Notes under the pieces: model-generated | What the model was told of the DNA's origin: nothing | Databases searched by the model: none | The model's input: only the letters and a program-made list of their open reading frames with translations | Assembly (NCBI GenBank): GCA_019055375.1 | Contig: JAHQIW010002266.1 | Coordinates: 62,001 to 126,000, forward strand | Direction of reading: 5' to 3' | Source: Parelaphostrongylus tenuis | Lineage: Eukaryota; Nematoda; Chromadorea; Rhabditida; Metastrongylidae | Length of the DNA stretch: 64,000 nucleotides | Shown: positions 10,401 to 21,606 of the stretch, in pieces | Layout: every line of letters begins with the position of its first letter | Position numbering within the stretch: the stretch's first letter is position 1 | Made by a program: the position numbers and the translations under genes

Positions 10401-12569
10401 TTTAGAAAAGCCTAAAAATTGCGCTTCTTCTTGAGAAATCGGAACAGGGCGCAGATAACGGAAAAGTACCCAATTATTTGCAAAAGTCCAAAGGAAGAGC
10501 TCTGTTGTGAGAAATAGAAGGTTGCTTGAAAAGTTCGTCCCGTCGGTTCTTGTTATGATTTTTGCAATTAAATTGCATAATTTTTGCATAATTTAACTGC
10601 AAATCATCGCAGGATCATTCTGAGGTACAACTTGATAATACTTGCCTTGAGATGGAGTTGTCTCGCCCCAATCTCCATTGATCCTAGGTGCCGCTTCACT
10701 AGTATTTTCCCTACGCGCCATTCGCGTATGAGTAGCAGGCTAATTCTTTCTCAAGACAGCCTTATCTATCTCCAAACAGTTACAGGCAACTTGTATACCA
10801 AAATACTCACAAGGAAACGCGCATTTCAGTGATGCCTAAATTGTGCAACTTCATGGTGCAAATCATATTGAAGACCAAAAGGGAACAAATACTTTTCACA
10901 TATCACATTGCAGGCACGATGATATGCGATGTGTGTAAAACATAACCTTATCGTCAGTGCTACAACAGTAAAAGGGCTTTATGGGAAACAAGTATCTATT
11001 TGAATTTATCGATATTCACGCTTTCGATTAATTACTGGAGGTTCAATGAAAAGTTTTATCCAATAAAAAACTCTGCTTCAAGCATATCTCTCCGATTACA
11101 GAGAACTACCGCACATGCATTGATGAAGCCAGTGAACATGCTAAGGCTTGTACGATTTCTGAAGCGATTATATCCATACATCAACGTAGATTACTATTTT
11201 ACAATTATGATAATGCATTAAGAAGCTATGCTTCTTGAACTTACCACCCGCTTCTACCTTTTCATCATTTTTGAACAGTTTGTACAAAACATGATTGTTC
11301 AGTATGAGTCATTGTGTGCAATTTCAACTCACCACATCCAAAGGCTCCCAATGAGAGAAGAAGAACCGGGTTAGTACAGAAAACAGCTCCTCTTATAGCC
11401 AAATCCGTGGCAATTGAGTTTAAAGACAGAAAGCATATCAAGAAATCCGAGAAAAAACATGATCTTATAACAGTAAAACTTGAGCATGTTTTGCGTGACC
11501 ATTGCAATAAGGCACAGAGCATACAAGACCTGTAATTGCTTAAACAATTCGAATTCAGAAGAAAGCGATTACATCTGAACGTTGAGTATCGGTGCCACCA
11601 AGGCAACGGTTGGGGAGACTTTTATGCAGTTATGTAGGCCAAACATTTCAAAAGTTCTACCTTTTATTTATATGACAGCGAAATATTAGCGTTTGAAAGC
11701 TGGTACATTTGCGGTCCCACGGCTACAGGATCTAAACGCGTTCGCTTCATTGAGACAAAAACTGTCTGTTTGCTCCTTCAGCATACTGGTGCTCATACTC
11801 ATACCAGATACCGAAAAACCTCTCCTCTTATGGCCAGATATCCAGATTATTAAGTTCACAAACACAGAAAACACATTGAAAAATCCGAGAAAAAACATGA
11901 TCCTATAGCACAGAAATCTGAGCATAATCTGTTTGACAATTGCTACAAAACACGGAGCTTACAAGATCTGTAAGAACACCGAAGCGGTTACGATCAAATA
12001 TTAGGTATCTTTGAGTTGTGAAATAGTTATGGTGGTCTCTTTCCTTTTTAAATAATCGAGGCATTGACAGGTTTTCAAAGTCCTTAAAAACTACTTAAAT
12101 AATGTTTTTCGGAATGCTGATATAGCTTCAAGCACTCGTTTACACTACCTAAGCGCGTTCAACGAGTAGAAGAACTGCGTGATCGCTCCATCAACATACT
12201 TTTGCCCATCTCTTATACACAAATGAATGAGATTGTTCGCCCTCATGTAATGTGCTCGGTCTTTATGAGACGAAAAAAAATTTATTAGTGAGAGAAAACG
12301 ATCACAATCGCTCCAAACATCCCCGAAAAAAATTCCGATTCCTTCCATAGTGATTAGAGTAGTGAGCTAGTACTCATCAACTTAAAAAGATTGAGAAAGC
12401 AAACCTCCACCATTGTTCCAGTGACTAAAAAATAAAGCCCAATTGGCCATTGCACTGATCCGGTTTCGTACCATTCCTCTATGGTTTTATTCGAGCAGTC
12501 GTATAAGGGAGGATATGGATGGCCATGTGTTACTGTGTAGATGAACGCCATATGTCGATCAATCAACAT
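6281..12569 (-). CDS. Srt-type (class T) serpentine chemoreceptor, six exons, one frameshift
   Basis: A seven-helix G-protein-coupled receptor of the nematode Srt family, expected in the cilia of chemosensory neurons. Exons (minus strand): 12405-12569, 11333-11529, 7212-7435, 6901-7044, 6536-6659, 6281-6489. All junctions are GT-AG with matching phases, giving about 353 residues, the usual Srt length. Family marks: YDCSNKTIEEW before helix 1, GLYFLVTGTMVEVLYALC across the first junction, CYKIMFFLGF (helix 2), LAIRGAVFC, a GCW start to helix 3, FNSNYVSWFF before helix 5, and IIYLLVNRTIRR after helix 7. Exon 2 is 197 nt where phase needs 196, so an extra A near 11420 shifts the frame. The gene is either a very young pseudogene or the base is a sequencing error. 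Intron 2 is about 3.9 kb and full of transposon remnants; intron 5 is only 46 nt. Confidence 0.85.
7550..8620. repeat. Degenerate copy B of the GACGGC TIR element family
   Basis: The segment fills part of Srt intron 2. It shares ordered blocks with copies A, C and D: GAACGTGTGGAGGAAATCTT, AATCGCATTCTGCATGTG, GACAAGCAATGCACAGC, CTATCGAATAGTTAGCAG, AGAAATACGCGTATGTGA and a CTGAAACAAGAAAAATGGAA block. Clear terminal repeats are not visible, so it is truncated. Confidence 0.55.
8927..8969 (-). ncRNA. Hammerhead ribozyme motif, left arm (G at the cleavage base)
   Basis: Minus strand: helix I GCCCGA/UCGGGC, core CUGACGA, helix II GUCC/GGGC with loop GUGG, GAA, helix III inside ACACGUGU. All paired elements fit a type I hammerhead. 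Base 17, just before the cleavage site, is G, which normally blocks cleavage, so this copy is probably inactive. Confidence 0.75.
9233..9274 (+). ncRNA. Hammerhead ribozyme motif, right arm (decayed core)
   Basis: Same helices as the left arm, with CUGACGA intact, helix II GUCU/GGGC, and ACACGUGU then UCGGG. The second core box reads GGA in place of GAA and base 17 is again G, so activity is unlikely. Confidence 0.7.
9346..10507. other. Srt intron 2 interior, nothing recognised
   Basis: AT-rich intronic sequence with faint similarity to the flanking TIR family blocks (for example AAAATGGCTCC-like words). The 103-codon plus-strand frame at 9717 has no family signature and opposes the gene. 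Confidence 0.4.
10508..10915. repeat. Palindrome of two facing mariner 5' ends (copy 1)
   Basis: The left end begins GGTTGCTTGAAAAGTTCGTC, a mariner-type terminal repeat, and a related inverted sequence ends the element on the right. Between them a short plus-strand piece (ACTTGCCTTGAGATGGAG) faces a longer minus-strand piece that translates to the transposase N terminus (ARRENTSEAAPRINGDWGE, the region of the first helix-turn-helix). No DDE catalytic region is present. The same architecture occurs at 23513, 35717 and 55565. Confidence 0.65.
11333..11529 (-). CDS. Srt gene exon 2 (helices 1-2), carrying the frameshift
   Basis: The exon begins after TTACAG with GTCTTGTATGCT (VLYALC) and ends GGATGTG before GTGAGT, phase 1, which fits exon 3. 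The reading frame VLYALCLIAMVTQNMLKF then CYKIMFFLGFLDMLSVF is lost at the TTTAAACTC run near 11420 and resumes one base on with NSIATDLAIRGAVFCTNP. The two halves together match the family without a gap, so the event is a single-base insertion. Confidence 0.85.
11822..11967 (-). pseudogene. Decayed duplicate of Srt exon 2 inside intron 1
   Basis: The segment starts after CTTACAG with ATCTTGTAAGC, so the family Tyr codon is TAA, a stop. It then encodes CYRIMFFLGFFNVFSVF, matching helix 2 of the true exon, loses frame, and similarity ends at the AGAGGAG that begins the next motif. It lacks a donor and could not be spliced productively. This is a local exon duplication rather than a second gene, since no other duplicate exons are found. 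Confidence 0.8.
12405..12569 (-). CDS. Srt gene exon 1 (extracellular N terminus and helix 1 start)
   Basis: Fifty-five codons from ATG at 12569. The next ATG in frame, codon 7 at 12551, is an alternative start. The exon encodes the family's pre-helix 1 motif (PPLYDCSNKTIEEW, then WPIGLYFLVTG) and ends GTGGAG before GTTTGC, phase 0. The conserved Asn-Lys-Thr is a likely glycosylation site. No signal peptide is seen, as is usual for this family. Confidence 0.85.
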
Positions 12570-12624
12570 CGTACTTGAGAGTGTGGATAGAAGTCCAAAA
12601 TAATCAGAATTTCATATCAATAGT

Positions 12625-12645
12625 TGCGAACTGAAAGAAGTCTGC
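12625..12645 (-). promoter_or_regulatory. Possible trans-splice acceptor of the Srt gene
   Basis: On the minus strand TTCTTTCAG precedes TTCGCAAC about 60 bases upstream of the start codon. That spacing fits a spliced-leader acceptor in nematodes. It is a motif match only. Confidence 0.35.
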
Positions 12646-13493
12646 ATACTTATTTTCAGCGAAAGAGGAAAAAAACGAAGAATAGACGCGGAGTCATCAA
12701 ACTGCTAAATTTTTCAAACAGCTGAAATCAACGAGGACATCATGACTTTTAGACTTTGACGTCGATTTTGTTTTTCCTAACATTTAAACAGCTACTATTT
12801 TTCTGCCTGAAGAATCCCTTTTTTTCGGAAGGAGAGCAGTGGCTTTACTCCAACTGAGGCACAACTGAAGATCCACCGAACGAATTTTTTTTCAGTTTCA
12901 CGAAGAAATAGGAAATTAGCTTGCAAATTTATCAGGTCGCTCCTCAAACTGACGTCGGGTTGTAATTTTAATGAAGTGCTTATTCTGTTCTGAACTACAT
13001 GCTAATTTGACAATAAATGTTGAGATCCGACATCATAACTCACCTGACAATGCCAGTAACACTATTATTAAAACTTTTCTATGTGCCTTCAAATACACTG
13101 ACGACCACATCTCACAAAAAGTGTACGCCCCTGTTAAGTTGCTCACAAATACTTTTTACGCCACTTTTTACGATTGCTTGTCAGAGATAGGTGTCATTTT
13201 TTAAATGAGGCTACTTTGGACTTGTTACCTAGATAACAGTTTGCAAAAGCTTGTTTGGACGAGTCTCATATGCAGTGAGAGAATATTGCTGCCAAAGAGA
13301 TTATGTTGAATAGAGAATGCGTCTAATGAGGATGACATAAAGATGTCTGTGCTTGAATACTTCAGTTTGTCACTCAGAGTCTATAAACCATCAATGTGCG
13401 CCACTACATGCCGTTCCTGGAAACATCATCAAGTCATATTGTTTATACTATATTTTTTCCATGACTAACAATATATGCACGCAAACTACATTT
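12646..13493. other. Upstream of the Srt gene, nothing recognised
   Basis: Likely holds the receptor's promoter; no motif could be singled out. The frame at 12971-13204 has no family signature. Confidence 0.4.
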
Positions 13494-13529
13494 ATTCATA
13501 TATATATATATATGTATATATATATACTT
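13494..13529. repeat. AT microsatellite
   Basis: Alternating TA with single G interruptions. Confidence 0.9.
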
Positions 13530-13543
13530 ACATTTATATTTAT

Positions 13544-13595
13544 GTTAGTTTGGCGCAAAGTAATGGCGGTTTATGCATTTTTGAAATTTATAGTT
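13544..13595 (+). repeat. Solo mariner terminal repeat
   Basis: TTAGTTTGGCGCAAAGTAAT followed by GGCGGTTTATGC resembles a mariner 5' terminus. No transposase follows directly; the next mariner end begins at 13738. Confidence 0.55.
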
Positions 13596-13737
13596 TGATA
13601 TTGGAATAAGTAAATTCTTGCATAAAAGCTGTGATGTTATATATGGTTTTCACGCACATCTGTTTGCTCTATGTTTCATCGCTATGACGTTTTACTTGCC
13701 GTTTAATTTCTATTTCTTCTAAACTATGGATCGGCTG

Positions 13738-14420
13738 CCGGCTGGTGCAAAAGTAATGTTTTCGAACCATGTGTTAAAAATGGGTCGTTAAACAGCTGAT
13801 ACGACTCGCAACACTGACAGGGCATTTAGACCAAGAGCTGCTACCGATCGTACAGTGCAGCGGTCGTTCAAGAAGTTTAGTCAGAGAGACGAGTGCATTG
13901 AAAGTGAGGAATATAGTGGCCGACTACGGGATGTTGACAGCGACCAACATTGAAAGAAATCATTGAAACTGATCCTCTTAGGACTAAACGAGATGCTGCA
14001 GAGAAACACAACGTCGACCATTCTACGGTCGTTGATTACCTGAAGCAAACTGGGAGGGTGAAAAGGGCTGCTATAATAGTAATGACGGTATAATTACTGC
14101 CAGCCATCAGTCACACGTGACAAAACGAACTCTTCAAAAGTTGAACGGATCGGGTTATGAAGCTTCACATCCTTCATATTCGCTGGACCACGCGACTACC
14201 GACTACCACTCTCTCAACCGTCTAAAAATTTCGATGCATGGAAAAAACTTCCGTTAACAGGATAAACAAAAAGCTTTCGAGTTCGTCGAATCCCGATGCA
14301 CTAATTTTTTACGACACAGAAGCAGACGAACTTATTCTTTGAGAATGTTTAAAGTCGTTCTTAAGGTTTTGGTTAAATCATCCAAGCTCCTGCTTTGGAT
14401 AATTAAACTGAAACGTCCAA
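13738..14420 (+). pseudogene. Mariner transposase remnant, internally deleted
   Basis: The terminal repeat CCGGCTGGTGCAAAAGTAAT is followed by a degraded transposase. Its N-terminal part reads QRSFKKFSQRDECIE then LKEIIETDPLRTKRDAAEK and HSTVVDYLKQTGRVKR, the bipartite helix-turn-helix region. The C-terminal part reads SYSLDHATTDYHSLNRLK, matching the YSPDLAPxDYHLF block that holds the third catalytic Asp, then QKAFEFVESR. The first two catalytic Asp regions are deleted and frames shift, so it is dead. Confidence 0.8.
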
Positions 14421-14576
14421 AAGACGACTAAAACATTTTTTAGATTATATGCTAATGTTTTAACGAGGTTTGTAATATACAGTCGACTAGAGAAACTTGC
14501 TTCTCGCTGGCAAAAGTGTGGTGTTTGTCAGACATAATCATTTTGAAATTCATGGTCTGAAACCGCTATTAGTTTT

Positions 14577-14613
<37 letters not shown>

Positions 14614-14673
14614 CCTATCTCTCTCGTTCTCCCTCTCTTTCTCTCTCACTCTCTCTACATATATATATATATG
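14577..14673. repeat. CT-rich then AT microsatellite
   Basis: A (CT)n tract with T and C interruptions runs into a short (TA)n tract at about 14658. Frames across it are low-complexity and not genes. Confidence 0.9.
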
Positions 14674-14699
14674 CATATAAATGTATACACGTAGTTTTT

Positions 14700-14883
14700 T
14701 TACAACAGCATGGAATGAACAATAAGAATTTGTCTCTTGACAAAAATTTTTCATGAGAGTGTAAGTTATCATTCGGAAGCTTAGTCTTAGAGAGTGATGT
14801 ACATGCTTGTATCTTGAAAATGTCTCTTACAGCGATGTCGCATTTGAAGAAGATCATGTTTCACATTAGCTCTGCGCCTTTAT
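14700..14883. repeat. Left end of a GACGGC TIR element copy
   Basis: TTTCATGAGAGTGTAAGTTA and CTTAGAGAGTGATGTACATG match the left end blocks at 15366-15430. The copy is interrupted at 14884 by a mariner end. Confidence 0.5.
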
Positions 14884-15355
14884 TATTGGGTGTATAAATA
14901 TGATTCCTTTGTTTTCTTTACCGTAGTATGAGTAAGACTAAATATATGCTATTTTTTGTTGGAAAATGCGTTATAAACGCTATTTATTTATGCGCAAAAT
15001 ATTCATCACGCTGGTTTTTATAGGACTTTGAAGACGATGACTTTTCTACTCGAAAACACAATTTTGTGATTTTGCTAATTTGTAATTTGAATTTGGTAAT
15101 TTCAAGTGGTAATCCAACGGTACAATGTCGGGAGAGTAAAGTGGGTAAGGTAGAACTTCTTGAAAAACCTCTTACCTCAGATCTTTTATGACGTTTTGGA
15201 TCGATTTAGCAACATGAAGGCGAGCGTTATCATGCACTGCGAACCACTTTTTCGCGTCTTACGGCCCATTCAGGTCGTTTCATTCGCAATTCACGATTTA
15301 GTTAGATTGATTGGGTTCTTTTCGGTTATCTGGGGGCAATTGAATATTGAGCCCA
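14884..15355 (-). pseudogene. Mariner transposase 3' fragment
   Basis: The end TATTGGGTGTATAAATATGA is a mariner-type terminus that recurs, inverted, near 16800. Minus-strand translation across frames gives NARLHVAKSIQNVIKDLR and PLYSPDIVP, the blocks around the second and third catalytic Asp. The 5' half is missing. Confidence 0.7.
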
Positions 15356-15360
15356 TTCGC

Positions 15361-16198
15361 TAGACAGGAATTTTCCATAAGAGTGTTAGTAATTATTTGA
15401 AACACAAAATCTTAGAGAGTGCTGTAAATGCTCGTTTTTTGGAATGGCCTTTTTTTAGCGCTGTTGCATTCAAAAGACGTAGCCGCTTTTTCAAAAAAGT
15501 CCTTTCACAACGCTGGAAAGTTCAAAATAAAATCATGTTTCACATCGGCCGCGTACTTCAAATATTACTTCGCTGGAGGCACAAAAGTACATGAACGTGC
15601 AAGCCAAATTTCTAGTGTCAAAATCAGACGTTTGATCTGGAGTTATTTCTAAAGCGGAGAAACAATTCATGGTCAAAACCCAAAAATCGCACTTCACTTA
15701 ATCACCATAGATCGGTGATCGCGCCGACCCCCCTGCCGCCCCTGGCAGTGGCCCGTGAACTGCAAAATTGCACTTGCTCGCGTATGTGAGTCGATCTTGC
15801 TTTTACTGCTACACTGCGCAGAAACAGTTTTTTCAAAAAATAAGCACAGCTAAAAGGAAAATTAGGAACAAGATGATGTAAAATAATAACAGGCTTAAAT
15901 AAGTTATCATGTTCACAGATTACCAGTAAGAACAGCGCTGGAATTGCTAATCTCACGTCATCTAATGATCATCAATAATTTAAAGAAATAGCTATATCTT
16001 GCGAGAAAAGCGCGTGTATGAAACCAATCGTTTTCCTCTCATTGAGGTGTTATAATAGAAACTTTTTCAAAACCGGCCACAAACCACTCTGGCCAGAGAT
16101 TTGACCTTTCGAATGACTACCAACACTCTCATAAAAAATTCTTGTCCAAAGAGAGAGATCGTTTTTTTCTTTATCTTTTGCCGTCTAACGAAAAAGTG
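15361..16198. repeat. Copy C of the GACGGC TIR element family
   Basis: The left end CCATAAGAGTGTTAGTAATT is mirrored by the right end AATGACTACCAACACTCTCA through to TTGCCGTCTAA. Internal blocks match copies A, B and D. No transposase is seen. A GC-rich patch at 15720-15750 stands out from the rest. Confidence 0.6.
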
Positions 16199-16219
16199 TT
16201 CAAAAAATTTTATATGACG

Positions 16220-16815
16220 TTTTTCACATGAATTTGAAGATGACGACTTTCGTACTCAAAACACCATATGCGGGAACATGTTTAACATGTTTGCTATTCT
16301 ACTGCATTTTTATCCTGTTTTCTCATTAGCTGTTTCTATTCTTTGTAAAGACTGCTGCTGTGCAGTGTAGCAGGGAAAGCACGATAGATTCACATACGCG
16401 AGCAAGTGTACTTTGGCCAATTGCAAGTGTGAAATCACACTGAAACAGACAAACTTAGAACTTTTAATGCATGATCCGCGCTCGACTTCATGTTGAAACG
16501 CCGATCGAAAGTGTCAAAAAAGAAGAAGGTGAGAAATTAAAGAGGTCTTATCCACTATACTCCGGATATTGCACCGCCAGATTACCACTTAAAATTTCCA
16601 AATTCAAGTTACTAGATAGCAAGCACAAAATAAGTGACGCTTTTCGGGTACAAAAGTCGCCATCTTCAAAATCGTGTAAAAACTATCATTTGAGATATTT
16701 TATGCATAAAAACATATAAATAAATAGCGATTTTGATGCACCTTGCAATAAAAAAACTTGTATATCTTTAGTTTAACTATTATTACAATAAAAACAATGG
16801 AATCATATCTATACA
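16220..16815 (+). pseudogene. Mariner transposase 3' remnant with frameshift
   Basis: Plus-strand words ARLHVETPIESVKKEEGE and, one frame over, TPDIAPPDYHL match the second and third catalytic Asp regions. The tail at 16640-16800 aligns with the inverted mariner fragment at 14884-15060 and ends at the shared terminus GGAATCATATCTATACACCT. Broken in several places. Confidence 0.7.
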
Positions 16816-17529
16816 CCTAATACTACCACGCTTACACTTCGCTGGGAACACGAGAAACAAATGAACGGGTAGGGGAAATATTGTAATATCAGAGTCATGC
16901 GTTATATTTGGAATTTCTTTAAAAGTAGAGGAAAGCCCTAGATTCAATAGCAAAAATCGCACAACACATGTGAATCACGTCTGCATGGTCAATCGATAGC
17001 GTGTTGTCGATCCACAGTCACCACACACCTACCGATAAACAATGTGCGGCTTACGTGAAACTCAACCTTATTTCCCCTGCTGCACTGCAGTGAAATAGTC
17101 AATTCAGAGAAAAGGCACATCAATGAAATTGTCGAAACTACACTATCGAATGGTTACTCAGAATTCAAATGAAAACTTTATTATACGAGAAATACGTGCA
17201 TGTGAAATACAAAACTTTTCTTTTTGCTTCAGCGCAGTAAATACCTATTCTAAAGTAGAGACTGATTTTTGATTTTCCCGAATTTCAAGTTATCGAACGA
17301 TTGCTAACGACTCAAGGATAAAGTATTGTCCAACAAAATGTGAGCTTAATATTAATAAAAGCATGTGAAATATGGTTTTATTTTCCATCCTACAGCACTG
17401 TAAGGAGGGCTTTTCAAGAAGAACCATGTCCAACACTCGCCCGAGATATTGGCCTTCGAATGATACTGACACTCTTACGAAGGGTCCCTGTCCAGCAAAA
17501 GAGGTCCAATCTCATTCAGTGCCGTCTAA
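16816..17529. repeat. Copy D of the GACGGC TIR element family
   Basis: Ordered blocks shared with copies A-C: ACACGAGAAACAAATGAACG, ACACATGTGAATCACGTC, GATAAACAATGTGCGGC, GAAATACGTGCATGTGAAAT, then the right terminus with ATGATACTGACACTCTTACG and GTGCCGTCTAA at 17519-17529. Confidence 0.6.
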
Positions 17530-17611
17530 CGAAGGAACTGAGCGATAGAAGTACTAGAATCCGCATAGTGAAAAAGAAGAACATTGTGATGACGAATCAG
17601 GTAGAATAAAA

Positions 17612-17664
17612 TAAAATAGATGTAAATATGTATAGATATATATATGTATATATTTGTATATAGG
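17612..17664. repeat. AT microsatellite
   Basis: Interrupted TATA/TGTATA tract. Confidence 0.85.
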
Positions 17665-19249
17665 CTGCTGCCTGAAACTGAATTTGTAGGTAGTTAAGAG
17701 GTCGTTCAATTGTACCAGAAAGCAGTTACACTCTCGGCTTATAACATGTAATCGGTGTGGAGAACTATAATTGTTGCCTAAAATAAATTATCCTTGCATA
17801 GAAAATTTCAGAGGTAATGTACATATTAAATAACATACATCAAACAATTCTAGACAACAATGCTTCCTCCAGTGACGCCATTTAGCGCCAATCTTTCTAG
17901 CACGTTTAGCAACGTACTTGCTGCCGTGCGACTGTGTGGCACTTTTGTGATAATCTACACATCGATTGCAAACCTCTGATTGTTTGATGCTTTTTCCTCA
18001 CCGAGAATCGAAGTCAGCGTTTTCTTAGCTCTACTGGATTCAGTGTAGCACTTAGTCGCTGAGTACAAAGTTCTGCGTAATTTTCCGAGCATTCTCATTA
18101 GTATAGGTCTTACGGATGATGGTGAATCGCGTTGAGGAGATCACCTAGAATAAACCCTATTTACCAGCCATGAGGATAAAAAGTAAAATGTCTAAGGCAT
18201 GAAGAGAAGAAAACATACAACTTTCTAGTCCTTTTAATCTACCAAGTAGGCAGAGAATTCCTTTTTGCTCCCGTCAAGAAAAGCCTTTTGTGATAATATC
18301 ATTCATAAAATTTCGGTTTTTATGGTAGTCGCATGATAAATTGTAGCTGTACAGTGATGGTTCTCTAATTTTTCCACTTCAAAATCGCTATAATTCTTCC
18401 ATTTTGCTGTGCTACCAAGTGTTCAATACTCAAAATCCGCTTGCCAAACCTTATCGCTCTTTTTAACGGCTGTCAATAACATGAGTTCTTCACGTCAATA
18501 TCTGCTCCACAAGCATGCATTTACCTAACAAATTAGACATGAATATGAAAACCACATAATATCCAAATTCCTAATCGAGAGAGATTGCTACCACTACCCA
18601 CCGGAATACTCTATATGTACACTCTCGTGCACACTTACATGAGCTCGTTTCCATATCTGTTCTATATATAAACACGATATACTGACGGCAAACGACTCTA
18701 CTTCTGAGCGGTACCTTCGATTTATTAACTCGAACGCAACTCTCAAGCACTTGTATTGTGAAGTTTCAATAGTTTGTTGCCTAATTTTCTATAACTATAT
18801 TTTATCGAAAGTTACTTGTCGGCTTGAGTTTATCAAGTGACTTTGAGTTTTCCTTGTCGTCATGCGTACCAATCGGGGTTCAGTAGGATAGTTAACATGA
18901 TGATCCTCCACACGCCACTTCATGCTAATCTGAATGTGAGAGTATTTGGACGGTATCACTATTACAAGTGCCACTCAATGAGAGGCGGAACAATGGAGGA
19001 TGGGATGCAGGCGTTAATGTCACCTGCTGCATATCAGGACACTGAAGTCGGAGCGGAAAACGCACATGCAAAAAAGTGCTGAATATCTTTGTGAGTGATG
19101 GAGCCGCGAAAAACATCCACTGCAAGAAGCGCTGGGAAAAGCAAAATTTTTGAATTCACGGGTGAGAGGCACACAAGCTAAGCAGCGCAGAATATTCACC
19201 TTTGCATTCCGTAGCTGAACATCGACCTTCGACCTCAGTCATCACTTTG
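17665..19249. other. Intergenic, nothing recognised
   Basis: AT-rich sequence. The frame at 18837-19082 overlaps the start of a repeat and has no family signature. Confidence 0.45.
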
Positions 19250-19520
19250 ACACTTCATTAATCCGTCTTCACATTTACTCTTTTCTCACTGTGCGGATCT
19301 CAATACTTCTGGTATTCAATTCGTTTTTCGTCTTCTTTTCGAGCGTCGTAGAATACTGGTTGAGTACGCCTCCTTCCATTCTCGAGGATAGATTGGCCGT
19401 GGCGTTCCATAGGGCCCTCTTTGGTGAGTGCCGGGAATTATTGGAGGACAGGGCTTAGCCAGCGCGCTACGAGCATCACTACCATTCGGCCACGGCGCCC
19501 CACTTATCAGATCACACAAA
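19250..19520 (-). repeat. tRNA-derived SINE-like repeat, copy 2
   Basis: Partner of 2155-2420. On the minus strand the end at about 19503 reads GGGCGCCGTGGCCGAATGGT, a tRNA-like 5' end with an A-box, followed by GCGCGCTGGCTAAGCCC. No clear B-box is seen. Confidence 0.55.
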
Positions 19521-21606
19521 TACCAGTCTACATCCTCCTAACAGTGCCTGTTTGTTGAGAAAAAAAAATATTACTGTCGTCAAAGACAGTGTACGACTAG
19601 AGAGTAAGGCGAGTAAGGAGAGGTAGGAATGCCTCTGCCTCAACGAACTGGGATCTCATAAAGTGTGCACCACCTATTCATTCATCACAGGCGGTTCTCT
19701 GCTTTACATTCTTTAGTCACTTTGGGAGTTGAGCATCGTTTGGAATGAGAGGATGTTAAAGCGACAAGGAGAATATTCTAATGATAGGCGCACAGTTCTC
19801 TGACTTTATCAAATGCTAACAGCGGCATGATTGCATAGGGAGTATTCTTCTACACCAACACATGAGTTATATATGCATCAACGATATGAGAGAAGAATGT
19901 TTCAATGTGTGCACTGGAATTGTTGCAACAAAATCGCACAAAAACAAATTAGAACTTCATCGGTCGCTCACGTGTGGTAACCTAACAGTGCCCATTCTAG
20001 GAAAAAACCAACGATTTTTTTCTATTTCGCCAGCGCTTGCCGATTTCCAGCACATTCATCTCTAAAACGGACATACCTACTGATCCCGCTCACGACCGGC
20101 TTCCACACATCGACCATAAATAGCTCACGAATCATTGGTTTACGTTGACCGATGTAAAAACATTTCGTTCATGTTGGCTCTAATTTCTTTGTAAACGGAA
20201 GTGCTGCGTGGCTTACATCAGCTGACCACTCGCCACTGAGAGCATCGGCGGAATCACTTTCTCTTCATTCCGCTTCTTCGGTCTGTTCGACAGAAAGTAC
20301 GAGAGGCTCCACAAAATCTTCTTTTATCTTTAAATTCATTCTTGCGACTCTCAACGAGGATTCGACCGAGATCGATGTGGAAGTCGACGCAATAGATAGG
20401 ATGTTACAGGTGGATGAAAAAGAAGGAGAGAAACGAAATGAAAAAAGAAAAGACCAGAAGAGGATGTACGGAATGCGACTGTCTCACAAAAAAACGAGTG
20501 TTCAAATGTACGGATTCTCTTAAGTCATTGCAAAGTCAGAGAACATTAATTATGTTGCCCGTGATAAAAAGTAAACATAAACTACAAGCACTAAACTTTG
20601 AGGTTTAACTATCACAATTATGAATAGACCTTCACTTCTGATTTATTGGAGCGGCAAAAGGCACCCCTACCAAGAGCATGTCACAGTTCATAGTGACTTT
20701 ATCAATTGAATTCGAACTGTTACAACACATAAAGCTTTTCTAACTATATAAAGATTTTACCAAAATAAAAAATCAATTGATTTCGAAATCTTAGGCATCA
20801 AATAAACTCATAGTGAAACTTGTGTAGCAATAATTTTCTCAGGCAATTCGACAGAATTTTTTCTACAACCTATTAATTTGGAGTTGTTCGAAACCTACAT
20901 TGTTCATGGTGCGGAGAACACTAAGTTAAAATTTTGAAATGTAATTCACATGTTTTTTGCTTCCAGTTTCTATAGTGAGTCATTATTATCGTATGGAGTA
21001 ATCGCTTGCAAGATTTACTTTCAGTACGCTCAGCATAAATACTGAAATACGAACAGCATAAATACTGAAATACGATCAGCATAAAAAGACAATTTATCAG
21101 AATTATGACAGCAATCTGTCCCTTTTGATGGATGAAGCAAGCCTCTTTTACATTCTCGCGATTTCTCCAGCCTCTAAGATCCCCTAACTGCAAAAAATGA
21201 CTGTTCGCTGTTGGGAAAAAAAGTAGTAGAGGCATATATCTTGTGTGACTTGAGACAATCTCTTGATTCTTTTATTTCCACTCAATCAACGATGGTCGTC
21301 TACATATTAGTAATCTGATATAGACAACAATTAACAATACAATTTTGACGGACAAACTAGAAAATGATAATGAATATATTTTCTGCTCACTCAACTCGAC
21401 GACAGCTACCCATCAAAGGTTAAGTAGTCTCCGGATATGAGCATTCGTCGTACAAAGGATTTAGCGAGGATTAGAGCATTACGCGAAAGTATTCACATCA
21501 AATGAACACCGTATATTTGATGCCCAACATTAGCTCATATAAAGTTGATCAAAAAAATCAAGGTAAATTTTTTGGTAATTTCGTTGTAACACGTAAATAA
21601 CAACGG
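19521..21606. other. Intergenic, nothing recognised
   Basis: No exon chain or element supported. A 21-22 bp word (CAGCATAAATACTGAAATACG) repeats in tandem near 21030-21075. Confidence 0.45.

Noticed and set aside
14497..14857. Frames across the CT tract
   Set aside because: Leu-Ser or Arg-Glu repeats produced by the microsatellite.
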